A stretch of 64,000 bases of DNA from CAVVKW01 sp963761705 (GTDB lineage Bacteria; Verrucomicrobiota; Verrucomicrobiia; Chthoniobacterales; JAATET01): assembly GCA_963761705.1 (NCBI GenBank), contig CAVXHK010000003.1, positions 372,001-436,000 of the forward strand, read 5' to 3'. The position numbers and the translations under genes were made by a program. Below the pieces are notes generated by a model that ran no database searches, had not been told where the DNA came from, and saw only the letters and a program-made list of their open reading frames with translations. How positions within the stretch are numbered: position 1 is the stretch's first letter; each line of letters begins with the position of its first letter. Below are positions 1 through 8,228 of this stretch, one piece after another.

Positions 1-1
1 G

Positions 2-211
2 ACAGACGTGCCGCCTCCGGGTGGGTATTTCGACGGGGCGAAGATGCCGTATTGGATGCGGCTGACTTCCGGTGGCGTCGGGATGCACGAAGGGCCGATC
101 CCGGTGCCTGGTCAGCCCGCATCGCACGGTTGCATCCGCGTAAGCAAGACGGTAATCCGAGATTTCTTCGCTGCGGCGGAGGTCGGGATGCCGGTCGCGA
201 TCCGGTATTGA
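2..211 (+). CDS. L,D-transpeptidase (YkuD family), C-terminal fragment
   Basis: The frame is open from the window edge to a TGA, so only the last 69 or so residues are visible. They contain the YkuD catalytic signature SHGCIRV, in which the Cys is the acyl-enzyme nucleophile, preceded by a His in GGVGMHEGP. This family forms 3-3 peptidoglycan crosslinks or attaches proteins to peptidoglycan in the periplasm. The 5' end lies outside the window, so a signal peptide cannot be judged. A GTG at 8 is in frame but is not the true start, because the frame is open upstream and the domain is larger. The next gene converges from the other strand 36 bases away. Confidence 0.85.
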   Translation, partial: TDVPPPGGYFDGAKMPYWMRLTSGGVGMHEGPIPVPGQPASHGCIRVSKTVIRDFFAAAEVGMPVAIRY

Positions 212-247
212 TCCGCTTCGCCGGGCTCGGTTGGCGCGATTCGGTCT

Positions 248-1144
248 TCAGAATTCCCGCCAGACGGCGACTTTGAATCCGCCGCCCGCGCCGGTCGCCC
301 GGCCGGCGATCTGCCAATACGGACCGGCTTGGAAAATCCAGCCGGGGATTGGTTCGACGAGGGCGGAGGCACCCACTTTGATCAGGTCGAAGTCGGTGGT
401 GAGGAGGATGTTGTCGCCGACGGATTGCGGCGTGTCGTTGCCGAGTCCGTGGATGCCACTGGCTTCGAGGAAGTAGACGTCGAGCCAGTCGGTGAGCTCG
501 ACGCCGCCCGTGAAATACCAGCGAAGCTCGTCGGCGGGTTCGGCGGTCCGAAGCCGGTAGCCGACGCCGACGTCGACGAAACCCCAGCGGCTGCCGAAGG
601 GAAATGGGTGCCCGACGAAGTAGTCGAGCTCCACGTCGGTCTGGCCATTACCGAGGGCCGGGGAGTCGTTCACGTCGTAGGGACCCGGGATTTTCACCAT
701 GAGCTGGAGGGCCTGGGGGATTTTTTCCGCGAGCCGGTAACGCAGGCCGATCTCCTGATCGGCGAGGCCGAAGTTTGTGTCGCGACCGAATACGTTCTCG
801 AACGCGAGGCCATCGAGGAAGAAATTCCCGATGAGGGTCACGCCGTCGGTCAGCCCGTATTCCACATAGAGGTTCCACTCGTTCTTCGTGAAGCGGCCGT
901 CGAAACCGAAGTCCTCGCGTTTCCAGCCGTCGCCGAATTGTTGGTCGGTCGTGTAGAAGTAATAGGCGAGGACGGCGAGGCCTTCGCCCTTCGGCTGGGT
1001 CCAAGCACCCGCCTGCGAAGTGGCGGGAATCGCGAGCAGGCAGGCGATCGCCGCGAGCCGGGGATATCGCGGGTGAATCAAGCGTCGAACGAATCGGAAA
1101 AGGATCGTCGTTCGACTTGCCATTCGGGGAAGAGAAGGCATCAT
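248..1144 (-). CDS. Outer-membrane beta-barrel protein next to polysaccharide operon
   Basis: The protein has about 298 residues (291 from the inner ATG at 1123). A basic N-terminus leads into a hydrophobic segment ending ATSQA, then the mature protein starts GAWTQPKGEG. The rest is alternating short strands rich in Tyr, Trp, Phe and Gly, and it ends in an aromatic residue (AVWREF), as outer-membrane barrels do. The WTQPKGEG opening and the EYGLTDGVTLIG segment resemble outer-membrane proteins found beside family-2 glycosyltransferases in exopolysaccharide loci; that is from memory of the family. It is divergent from the operon that starts about 10 bases away, so the two probably share a promoter region. 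Transport of the polymer is an inference. The start is uncertain among ATGs at 1144, 1141 and 1123. Confidence 0.7.
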   Translation of the reverse strand: MMPSLPRMASRTTILFRFVRRLIHPRYPRLAAIACLLAIPATSQAGAWTQPKGEGLAVLAYYFYTTDQQFGDGWKREDFGFDGRFTKNEWNLYVEYGLTDGVTLIGNFFLDGLAFENVFGRDTNFGLADQEIGLRYRLAEKIPQALQLMVKIPGPYDVNDSPALGNGQTDVELDYFVGHPFPFGSRWGFVDVGVGYRLRTAEPADELRWYFTGGVELTDWLDVYFLEASGIHGLGNDTPQSVGDNILLTTDFDLIKVGASALVEPIPGWIFQAGPYWQIAGRATGAGGGFKVAVWREF

Positions 1145-1153
1145 CCTGTCGGT

Positions 1154-2341
1154 TTGCAAGCACGGGAATTGTCGGTATTCGGCCAGCGGAGCGACACCGA
1201 GGATGAGTTGGATCCGGTCGAGGCGCTGTGCCGGAGTTGTCTCTGCGACGGATTGCCTTTGGACGAAATCGAGCGGCTCGGCGGCGAGTCCTCCCCGATT
1301 GGGCTGCGGGCCGGAGAGGTCCTCTTCGACGATGACGATCGGATCGACGCACTGCACGTGGTGGCCCGTGGTGAGGTGAGTCTGCTCGTGCGGGGCACGG
1401 CGGCGGGAGATTTCACCGAATGCGCGCGGCTCGATGTGGGACAATTCGTTGGCGAGGGGTCCGTGATCGACACCGATGGCGATCAAATCCCAAAGGGAGG
1501 GCGCCGGGCGCGGATCGTCGCGCGAAGCGAAGTGGTGATCTTGCGCATTCCGGCGGGTGCCTTTTTGGGACTGCTCGAGCGTCAGCCCCGGCTGATGGTC
1601 CGCAATCTCCTGCGGCATTCGGCGGAAAAAAACCGTCTTGGCTCCCGGGTTGTTCTGGAGGAGCGGCTGGAACGCGAGGGTCTCCAGATGTTTCAGGATC
1701 TTTCCCGCTGGTTGACTCGTTCCGTCGATGATGCCGCGACCGCGCTTCGGCTGAACGCGGAGCTGTTGCGGGCCGGGAATCTGCCGTCCGAAATCGCCGC
1801 GACCGTCGAGGACCTGGACGCCGCCGCCCGGGATCTCGCGACGACGATCGGCACTCTGGGGCAACTCGGCGGCGGGTTCGCCACGGCACCCGCCTTCGAG
1901 CCGATCCGGATCCGCGACTGGTGGAACGAGCGCGAACCCGATTTCCGGATCCGGCTCGCCAACCGGCGGATCGAGCTCGACGCCTACGTTGAGGATTGTT
2001 CGCTGACGTCGTGTCCGGAGCTGCTCGGCGGCACCCTCGTCGAGCTGCTTGATGGATTGGGTCAGTTGCTCGGCGCGGATCGCTCGATCGAGCTGCGCGT
2101 GGGCCGGAAGTTCGGATCCATTGAGTTCCGCTCGGTTCTCAACATCCCGGGCCTCACCGAATACGCGGCGAAGCGACTCTTCCGGCCGTTTGCGGTCGGC
2201 GAAGACGCGACGCCCTTCCAGCTTTCGCTGGCGCGGCGCAACGCCCGCTTCCTCGGCGGAGAGACCTCGGTCCAGCGGCGCGACGGCGATCAGCTCACCG
2301 TGCTGCTCACGCTGCCAATCACTCCAAGCCATGGCCGCTGA
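1154..2341 (+). CDS. Cyclic-nucleotide-binding domain protein with degenerate histidine-kinase-like ATPase
   Basis: The protein has about 395 residues from a TTG at 1154. TTGs at 1169 and 1208 are alternatives, and the one at 1208 has GAGGA just upstream. Residues about 45-155 look like a cNMP-binding beta-roll: GLRAGEVLF, then FVGEGSVID, then ARSEVVILRIP. Three cysteines (26, 29, 31; CRSCLC) precede it, loosely recalling FNR. A helical stretch follows (about 170-225), resembling a HisKA dimerisation helix but without a phospho-His. The C-terminal part looks like a HATPase fold in which the N-box Asn is Asp (LLDGLGQLL) and the DxGxG box is missing (NIPGL). It overlaps the next gene by 11 bases. 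It is probably a non-catalytic sensor for the operon; the ligand is unknown. Confidence 0.65.
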   Translation: MQARELSVFGQRSDTEDELDPVEALCRSCLCDGLPLDEIERLGGESSPIGLRAGEVLFDDDDRIDALHVVARGEVSLLVRGTAAGDFTECARLDVGQFVGEGSVIDTDGDQIPKGGRRARIVARSEVVILRIPAGAFLGLLERQPRLMVRNLLRHSAEKNRLGSRVVLEERLEREGLQMFQDLSRWLTRSVDDAATALRLNAELLRAGNLPSEIAATVEDLDAAARDLATTIGTLGQLGGGFATAPAFEPIRIRDWWNEREPDFRIRLANRRIELDAYVEDCSLTSCPELLGGTLVELLDGLGQLLGADRSIELRVGRKFGSIEFRSVLNIPGLTEYAAKRLFRPFAVGEDATPFQLSLARRNARFLGGETSVQRRDGDQLTVLLTLPITPSHGR

Positions 2342-2831
2342 TCTGGCTGCGGCGGCGGCGGGGTGCCGAATTCTTTTCGTCGAGACCCACGACCTCTCGG
2401 CCCGCGCCGTGAGCCGGACGCTCGAAGCCGCCGACTTTCGCGTCGACCGGGCCGTCGACGGTCGTGATCTGACGGAGCCGTGGAGATTCGCTGGCTGCCT
2501 GATCGCGGCCCGGCTGGGCGATCCGGCGGGCGACGAGACTGTCGCCGAGCTGCGTCGGAACGGAGTGACCGCACCCATCGTGGTGCTGATCGGTTGGTCG
2601 GATTGGGGCGGTCGCGATGGCTTGATGAACGCCGGAGCGGACCTCGTGCTCCTCAAGCCTTGCGGCGGCGATGAGATTGTCGGGGCCTTTCGTCGGCTGC
2701 TCGAGCGGAGCCACCCCGAGGTCTCCGAGGCGACGGCTTCCGGAGCCAGTCGCCGCCGGCTCACGATTCCAATCGTCATCTCGGCGCTGATCGCTCTCGG
2801 CGTCTCGCTCACCGTCTGGCTGCTTCAATGA
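2331..2831 (+). CDS. Membrane-anchored pseudo-receiver domain protein
   Basis: The protein has 166 residues. Positions 12-127 follow the receiver (response-regulator) pattern: CRILFVETHD, a helix, a beta-3 strand GCLIAARLGDP, VVLIGW and LLKP with the conserved Lys109. The phospho-acceptor position at the end of beta-3 (about residue 60) is Ala, so phosphorylation by the usual chemistry is unlikely. Residues 144-165 form one hydrophobic helix at the extreme C-terminus, a tail anchor. There is no output domain. The ATG lies inside the preceding gene, and the stop overlaps the next start as ATGA, so it is translationally coupled to both. I infer a protein-protein regulator held at the inner membrane near the synthase. 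Confidence 0.65.
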   Translation: MAADLAAAAAGCRILFVETHDLSARAVSRTLEAADFRVDRAVDGRDLTEPWRFAGCLIAARLGDPAGDETVAELRRNGVTAPIVVLIGWSDWGGRDGLMNAGADLVLLKPCGGDEIVGAFRRLLERSHPEVSEATASGASRRRLTIPIVISALIALGVSLTVWLLQ

Positions 2832-4792
2832 AAATCCTCCGATCCCTTTTTGCTTCGATTCTCCTGCAATCGGCGATGGCCGCTCCGGTCGTGGTCGAGC
2901 GGAACCTGGCCGAAATCGGCTTCGTCCGAGCCGAGCGCCTGGCGGGAACGACGGTCGAACGCGATTTTTTCTTCCCGTTGCCGAGCCGGGATTTTCTCGT
3001 CGGGACTTCCTCGTTTCAGGTCGTTCTGAAGACGTCGCCTTTTCTCGATCCGGGGTCGGTCGTCACGATTCTGGTCAACGAACGCCCCGTCGCGACGCAG
3101 GCGGTGGGCGAGGACGGATCCCTCACGATCTCGGCCGCGATCCCGGCGGAGGTGAAGGCCGACGACCCAACCAGTCAGGTGCTCAAGTTGACGGTGCGGG
3201 GAGCGCTGGCGCTCCGGGACGAGCCGGCGGCGAGCGGCGAAATTCTCCGCGAGACGTCGTGGATCGACGTGAGGCCGGAGACGAAATTCGTGGGTGCCGT
3301 CGATTCGGCGGACCCGGATTGGCTCGCGGTGGGGCGGCTGGCCGCGACCCTGGGGCCGGCGGTCACAATTCGGTTGCCCGGGCCGGGCGATCCGGTCGCG
3401 GCGGAGTTGGCGCTGCGGGCGGCGACGTGGGCGGCGCACGCGCAACCCTTCGGGCGGGTGACGGTTGCGGCCGAGCCGCCGGAGGTCGGCGACGAGATCG
3501 TGATCGAGACCGCTTCGGGAAGGGACCCCGTAATCGCCGTTGCCGCCGGGCCCCACGGGCGGGTCATCACGCTGTCCGCCGCGGATGCCGTGGGAGCGGC
3601 GGCCTTGTCGGAGATGTTGAGCGGAGCCGGGCAATCCGTGATCCCCGGCGACGAGATTGGAGCAGCCGCCGGAGCGGACGAGGCGGACGAGGCGGACGAG
3701 GCGGAGCACCCGAAGACGCTCCGGGCGCTCGATCCGCGGATTGGTGAACTCAACAGGGGACCGGGTGACTCCGAGCGGAAGTTCAGCTTCGCACCCGCGC
3801 GATTGGGCGCGTCGCCGGGACGGCTTACCCTCGATCTTGCCGGGCGGATGTCGGACCTGTCGGGTTTCGGCCCGATGGTCGGAGCGGTCTTTCTCAACGA
3901 CCAGCTGGTTCATTCGGTCACACTGGACCCGGCGAGTCCGACGTTCACCTGGTCGGTCGCGCTTCCGGCGGAGTACCTCAGAGGCGAGAGCGAGGTGCGG
4001 GTGGTGATGATTACGAGCGATCCCACGAAGCCCTACTTCTGGCAATTGGAGGAGACGCTCGCAATCTCGGCAGGGGGCGGTTCGCCCGCTGCGGCGACCG
4101 GGCCGTCGAGTCTGCTCGAAGCCGCGCAGCGATCCTTTGCCGGCGGGCCGTATGACGTCGTGCTTGGTGACGGTGGGGCGCTTGAAGTCGCGGCGTCCGT
4201 CGCGATTTGGCTCCAACGGGTGAACCGCTCGACGCTGTTGGAACTCAGGCTGACCGAGCGGCCCGATGGCAGCGGGCCGACGGTGGTGATCGGACATTTG
4301 CCCGCGGATTTGGACGGCGTCGTGGCCACGCTGCCGATCGCCATCGATGCGGGGCAGGTGACCGTCCGTGGTGGTGGCGGTCGCGAGGTGCTGCGCGTCG
4401 CCAGCGACGAGAGCCTGGGTTACTGGCAACTTGGTTCCGGCCCGAATGGCCAGCCCGTCATCGTCGCCGGATCGTTTGGCCCCGACGGACCCGCTGCGCT
4501 CGCGGCGATGTCCGGTCAGGTCGCCGCCGCGCGTTGGATCGAGGCGGGGGACGTGATCGTCGGCGATGGATCGAGTCCCGTGCTCACGATGAGCACCCGG
4601 GACCCGGGGACGCCCGAGGTGCCGCCCGCCGCGACCGCCGCCGCCGACGGGATCGAGATCGTCACGGCGGGTCCCGGCGGTGTGATCGGCGATTGGCGGC
4701 AGTGGCGCTGGTGGGCGGTCGGGGGGCTGTGGATCGCCCTCTCGGGCACGATTTTTTTCGTCTACAAACAGGGTCGTCAACACGCGCGTTGA
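2828..4792 (+). CDS. BcsB-like periplasmic subunit of a polysaccharide synthase
   Basis: The protein has 654 residues: a signal peptide (about 1-18, ending SAMA), a long beta-rich periplasmic region, and a single C-terminal membrane helix (WWAVGGLWIALSGTIFFVY) followed by a basic tail. This layout, with repeated carbohydrate-binding-like and flavodoxin-like segments such as VNERPVATQAV and VFLNDQLVHSVTL, matches the cellulose synthase regulatory subunit BcsB, which guides the glucan across the periplasm and docks on the synthase through its C-terminal helix. An acidic DEA triplet repeat (about residues 281-296) sits in a linker. It is followed nine bases later by the glycosyltransferase gene. 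The product need not be cellulose: no BcsC is present in the window. Confidence 0.8.
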   Translation: MKILRSLFASILLQSAMAAPVVVERNLAEIGFVRAERLAGTTVERDFFFPLPSRDFLVGTSSFQVVLKTSPFLDPGSVVTILVNERPVATQAVGEDGSLTISAAIPAEVKADDPTSQVLKLTVRGALALRDEPAASGEILRETSWIDVRPETKFVGAVDSADPDWLAVGRLAATLGPAVTIRLPGPGDPVAAELALRAATWAAHAQPFGRVTVAAEPPEVGDEIVIETASGRDPVIAVAAGPHGRVITLSAADAVGAAALSEMLSGAGQSVIPGDEIGAAAGADEADEADEAEHPKTLRALDPRIGELNRGPGDSERKFSFAPARLGASPGRLTLDLAGRMSDLSGFGPMVGAVFLNDQLVHSVTLDPASPTFTWSVALPAEYLRGESEVRVVMITSDPTKPYFWQLEETLAISAGGGSPAAATGPSSLLEAAQRSFAGGPYDVVLGDGGALEVAASVAIWLQRVNRSTLLELRLTERPDGSGPTVVIGHLPADLDGVVATLPIAIDAGQVTVRGGGGREVLRVASDESLGYWQLGSGPNGQPVIVAGSFGPDGPAALAAMSGQVAAARWIEAGDVIVGDGSSPVLTMSTRDPGTPEVPPAATAAADGIEIVTAGPGGVIGDWRQWRWWAVGGLWIALSGTIFFVYKQGRQHAR

Positions 4793-4801
4793 CCGGTCGC
4801 G

Positions 4802-6652
4802 ATGCGCGTCGTCAATCACCTCCACGAACAGGGCCTCCTCGGCATTGGGGATCGCCTGCGCGTCGAGCGGACGGCGGCGAGCTGGGGCGTCGAGGCCGAT
4901 CCGCTGCTTCGGACGCTGGGCCTCGTGGGCGCCGACGCTTACCTGCGGGCCTACGAGGAGGTGCACGATGTGGTGCGGTGTGACGTCGGGGCGCTGCGGC
5001 TCGACGCGGATCGGTCGGCGAGCATCCCGTGGGATCTCTGGCGGGACCACCACGCTCTCCCGGTCCTGACACCGGACGGCCTGCCGACGACGGCCGCCGT
5101 GGACCCCGCGCGGCTGCCGCCTGCGTTGCGGCCGGCGAACGCCCGGCCCTGTCTTTTGCTCGAAGAGGAATGGGTCGAGGCGGTCACGCGGTTTCGCGGT
5201 GGGGAATTTCTCGACGAAGCGGTGCACGGGCTGTCGAGGGCCAACCCGGCGGCCTCGGCCCGGCGGACTTTTACGCCGCCGCAGCTTGGATTCATCTGGG
5301 CGGTCGGATCGGCCATCCTCGCGGGTCTGCTCGCGGCGCCGATCGCGACGATCATCGTCGTGAATTGCGTGCTCAACCTCTTCTACACGCTGTGCGTGGG
5401 ATTCAAGACGCTGCTGGTTTTCGTGGGATCGACCCGGACGGTTTCGCACAAGGTCTCGCCGCGCGAACTCGACGCGATCAACCCGGCGGCGCTCCCGATC
5501 TACTCGATCCTCGTCCCGGTGTACCGCGAGCCCCTCGTGATTTCCGGCCTCGTGCGGCAGCTCTCGGCGCTCAACTACCCGCTAGCCAAGCTGGACGTGA
5601 ACATTCTGCTCGAAGCGGGCGACGACGAGACGATCGATGCCGTGCGGGCGATCAACCCGCCGCCGAACTTCCACACCATCATCGTCCCACCAGCGAGCCC
5701 GAAGACGAAGCCGAAGGCGTGCAATTTCGGCATGTTCTTCGTCCGCGGGAAATACACGGCGATCTACGACGCGGAGGATTTCCCCGAGCCCGATCAATTG
5801 GAAAAAGTCGTCGTCTCCTTCGCCAAACTGTCCGACCGTGTCGTCTGCATTCAGGGCTGCCTCAATTACTTCAATTGGCGGGAGAACCTGCTCACGCGGC
5901 TCTTCACGCTCGAATACACGAGTTGGTTCGACTACAATCTGCCCGGCATGGAGGCGCTCCGGATCCCGATCCCGCTCGGGGGCACCAGCAACCACTTCAA
6001 GACCGACCGGCTGCGCGAACTTGGTGCGTGGGACCCCTACAACGTCACCGAGGACGCCGACCTCGGCGTTCGGGCCAACGCCCGCGGCTACACGGTTGCG
6101 ACCATCGATTCGACGACGTTCGAGGAGGCGAACTGCCACACTGGCAATTGGATCCGGCAGCGCTCCCGCTGGATCAAGGGATACATGCAGACCTTCCTCG
6201 TGCACACCCGGCATCCGTCGCGGATCATCGGTCGGATCGGGTGGCGCGGGTTCGCGGGGTTCGTTCTCTTCATCGGCGGGACACCCTTCACGTTTCTCGT
6301 GAATCCGATTCTTTGGCTCATCGTGATCGTTTGGGCGGTCACGCGTTCGCCCACCATCGACGCCATTTTCCCGCCGTGGCTGCTCACGCTTTCGATCGCG
6401 AATCTGGTGATCGGCAATCTGATGGCGGTCTACGCCTGCGTGCTGGCCGTCTTCCGGCGGGGGCGCCACGCGTTGCAGCCGTACGCGCTGCTGAATCCCT
6501 TCTATTGGATGCTGCACGCGATCGCGGCCTACAAGGGGCTGTGGCAGCTGATCGTGAATCCCTTTTACTGGGAAAAAACCGACCACGGCCTGTCGGCGAT
6601 GACCGGTGGACTTCACGCGAACGTCGCCGCACCCAAAACGTCCGATGCGTAG
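4802..6652 (+). CDS. Processive family-2 glycosyltransferase, exopolysaccharide synthase catalytic subunit
   Basis: The protein has 616 residues. Residues 1-150 are a soluble domain resembling, weakly, the MshEN/GSPII_E N-terminal fold found on NfrB-type synthases, where it can bind cyclic di-GMP; the usual RLGxxL motif is not evident. Two membrane helices follow (about 165-210), then a GT-A domain with DAED at 323-326, the acceptor-site EDAD at 417-420 and Q453-x-x-R456-W457, the processive-synthase signature. At least four membrane helices close the protein. It should polymerise sugar nucleotides in the cytoplasm and push the chain through its own channel to the BcsB-like partner. It overlaps the next gene by eight bases. 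Confidence 0.85.
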   Translation: MRVVNHLHEQGLLGIGDRLRVERTAASWGVEADPLLRTLGLVGADAYLRAYEEVHDVVRCDVGALRLDADRSASIPWDLWRDHHALPVLTPDGLPTTAAVDPARLPPALRPANARPCLLLEEEWVEAVTRFRGGEFLDEAVHGLSRANPAASARRTFTPPQLGFIWAVGSAILAGLLAAPIATIIVVNCVLNLFYTLCVGFKTLLVFVGSTRTVSHKVSPRELDAINPAALPIYSILVPVYREPLVISGLVRQLSALNYPLAKLDVNILLEAGDDETIDAVRAINPPPNFHTIIVPPASPKTKPKACNFGMFFVRGKYTAIYDAEDFPEPDQLEKVVVSFAKLSDRVVCIQGCLNYFNWRENLLTRLFTLEYTSWFDYNLPGMEALRIPIPLGGTSNHFKTDRLRELGAWDPYNVTEDADLGVRANARGYTVATIDSTTFEEANCHTGNWIRQRSRWIKGYMQTFLVHTRHPSRIIGRIGWRGFAGFVLFIGGTPFTFLVNPILWLIVIVWAVTRSPTIDAIFPPWLLTLSIANLVIGNLMAVYACVLAVFRRGRHALQPYALLNPFYWMLHAIAAYKGLWQLIVNPFYWEKTDHGLSAMTGGLHANVAAPKTSDA

Positions 6653-8228
6653 ACTCTCGCTGCCCCGCATCGCGTTTGTCGTCGTCGTCCTGACCGCCGC
6701 TCTGCTGGCGACGGGCCAGGCCCTCGCGGCGTGGTGGGGCTTCCTGACGAACGAAGGCGCGCTCATTTCCGCCCGGGCCATTCTCGCGGCGCGGGGCGAT
6801 TTGCTGACGTTTGCTAGTCTCGGCATCCCGCAGCCGCCGTTGCCCTTTCTGGCGGCCATTCCCTTCGCGGCAGCCGGGCTGCCGAACCCTTCGCTGGGGG
6901 TGTCGGCTCTGGCCGGTGGGCTCCTGTTGGGGTGGCTGCTGTATTCCTATCGCGGGGTCGTCGTCCGGCATCCGGCTTTGGCGGTGCTGGTTTTTGCGGT
7001 GCCGATCTTGCCGGGCGTGTTTCTGAGTTCGGTCACGGGCACGTCCACGATCACGGGTTTCTTGCTGCTCGTCGTCGCGGTTCAGCTCGCGGCGCGGTTT
7101 GCGATCGAACAGCAGAATCTGCGGGAGGCCCGGGCGGCGGGTCGGCTCTCGGCTTGGGTCGATCCGGAGCGCGAGCAGGCGCACGCCATTCGCTTTCTTT
7201 GGGCCGCGGCATTGGCGCTCGGGCTGGCTTCTCTCGCCACGCCCGGACTCGCGGTCGCGCTGCCGTTGTTTCTCCTCGCGACGCCGCTGCTGCTGCCGCC
7301 CGGGGACCGGCGGGATCTCCGCAAGGTGGTCACCATCGCGCTGCTGCTTTTTTTGCCAATGGTCACCTTCCAAGCACTCGTTCTCGGGCTGGGCTGGGCG
7401 TTTGGCGCCGGGTGGCCGGGGTTTTTGCGGCCCGCATCGATCGCGGCTCTCGAGGTGGGCGACGGGGGGCTGGGCGACGGATTGCGGTGGTCGCTGCGCT
7501 CGCCGGTGGCCGCGCTCGCGCACGTCTCGCTGGGACTGCTCTTGGCCGGACCGGTTCTCGTCTACGTGGTGATCCGCCTGCGCAACGCGGCGGTGGCGCT
7601 TTTGTGCGCAATCCCGTTCGTGGTGGAATTTCTGCTGGTTTGGAACGGCGGGAGTTCGCTGGCGCGGGATGGGCGATCGTTGGCGACACTGCTCGCCGTC
7701 TCGCTGATTCTACTGGGGGTGCAGCTGGGCCGGTTTCGGCCGCGTGAATTCACGGCGTTGACCGTTGCGACGCTCGCGGTGGCCGGCGTCGGCTGGATCG
7801 ATCTCGCGGATTCGCCGCGGTCCGAGGAACGGATTTTCGCCCGGCTCGCGCGGGGGGCGGACGTCACGACTTTCGCCGACGAGCGGGAGATCGCGGACCG
7901 GCTCGCCGCGAATCCCGCCGCGACGAACGTGTTGCTCGACGCGTCGGTGGGATCGGGTTTGATTGCTTTGCTGAACGACAGCTCGCGCTTCGTGCTGCCC
8001 CACGAAGCGCGGTTCCGGTTCTCGCTGGAGAACCCGCACCTGTGCGCGTCCCACGCCTTGCTTCGTGCGTCGGTGACGAGTGGGAATTCCGAATTGATCT
8101 CCCGCGCCTGGACCTCGCTCGGTGCCGACAAGCGCGCGTTCTTCCGTCCCGAAACCGAGGCCGGGCGTTGGCGGTTGCTTGCCAACTCGCCGCCGGTGAC
8201 CGACACCGTGGCAGCCACCACCCGATGA
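6645..8228 (+). CDS. Polytopic membrane protein, possible GT-C-type glycosyltransferase
   Basis: The protein has 527 residues from the ATG at 6645. About ten hydrophobic segments fill the first 390 residues, and a soluble C-terminal domain of about 120 residues follows. The first extracytoplasmic loop carries an acidic residue (FLTNEGALISAR), and a PPLPFL turn precedes the second helix. This resembles the layout of lipid-linked-sugar transferases of the GT-C fold (ArnT/GT39/GT83), though I see no diagnostic motif. It sits between the synthase and a glycosidase with overlaps at both ends, so it probably decorates or helps export the same polymer. It could also be a structural membrane subunit. 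Confidence 0.6.
   Translation: MRRLSLPRIAFVVVVLTAALLATGQALAAWWGFLTNEGALISARAILAARGDLLTFASLGIPQPPLPFLAAIPFAAAGLPNPSLGVSALAGGLLLGWLLYSYRGVVVRHPALAVLVFAVPILPGVFLSSVTGTSTITGFLLLVVAVQLAARFAIEQQNLREARAAGRLSAWVDPEREQAHAIRFLWAAALALGLASLATPGLAVALPLFLLATPLLLPPGDRRDLRKVVTIALLLFLPMVTFQALVLGLGWAFGAGWPGFLRPASIAALEVGDGGLGDGLRWSLRSPVAALAHVSLGLLLAGPVLVYVVIRLRNAAVALLCAIPFVVEFLLVWNGGSSLARDGRSLATLLAVSLILLGVQLGRFRPREFTALTVATLAVAGVGWIDLADSPRSEERIFARLARGADVTTFADEREIADRLAANPAATNVLLDASVGSGLIALLNDSSRFVLPHEARFRFSLENPHLCASHALLRASVTSGNSELISRAWTSLGADKRAFFRPETEAGRWRLLANSPPVTDTVAATTR

Noticed and set aside
329..1150. A plus-strand extension of the cNMP-binding gene to 329
   Set aside because: It is the exact antisense of the barrel gene and has no domain sense; real protein sense starts after about 1154.
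248..2812. An 854-codon minus-strand open frame covering the outer-membrane barrel and everything upstream
   Set aside because: Only the part downstream of about 1144 has a signal peptide and barrel pattern; the rest is an antisense shadow of the cNMP-binding gene, with shadow-type Arg/Pro/Gln-rich composition.
3655..3720. DEAD-box helicase motif in the BcsB-like protein
   Set aside because: The DEADEADEA run is a simple acidic repeat in a linker of an exported protein with no helicase motifs.
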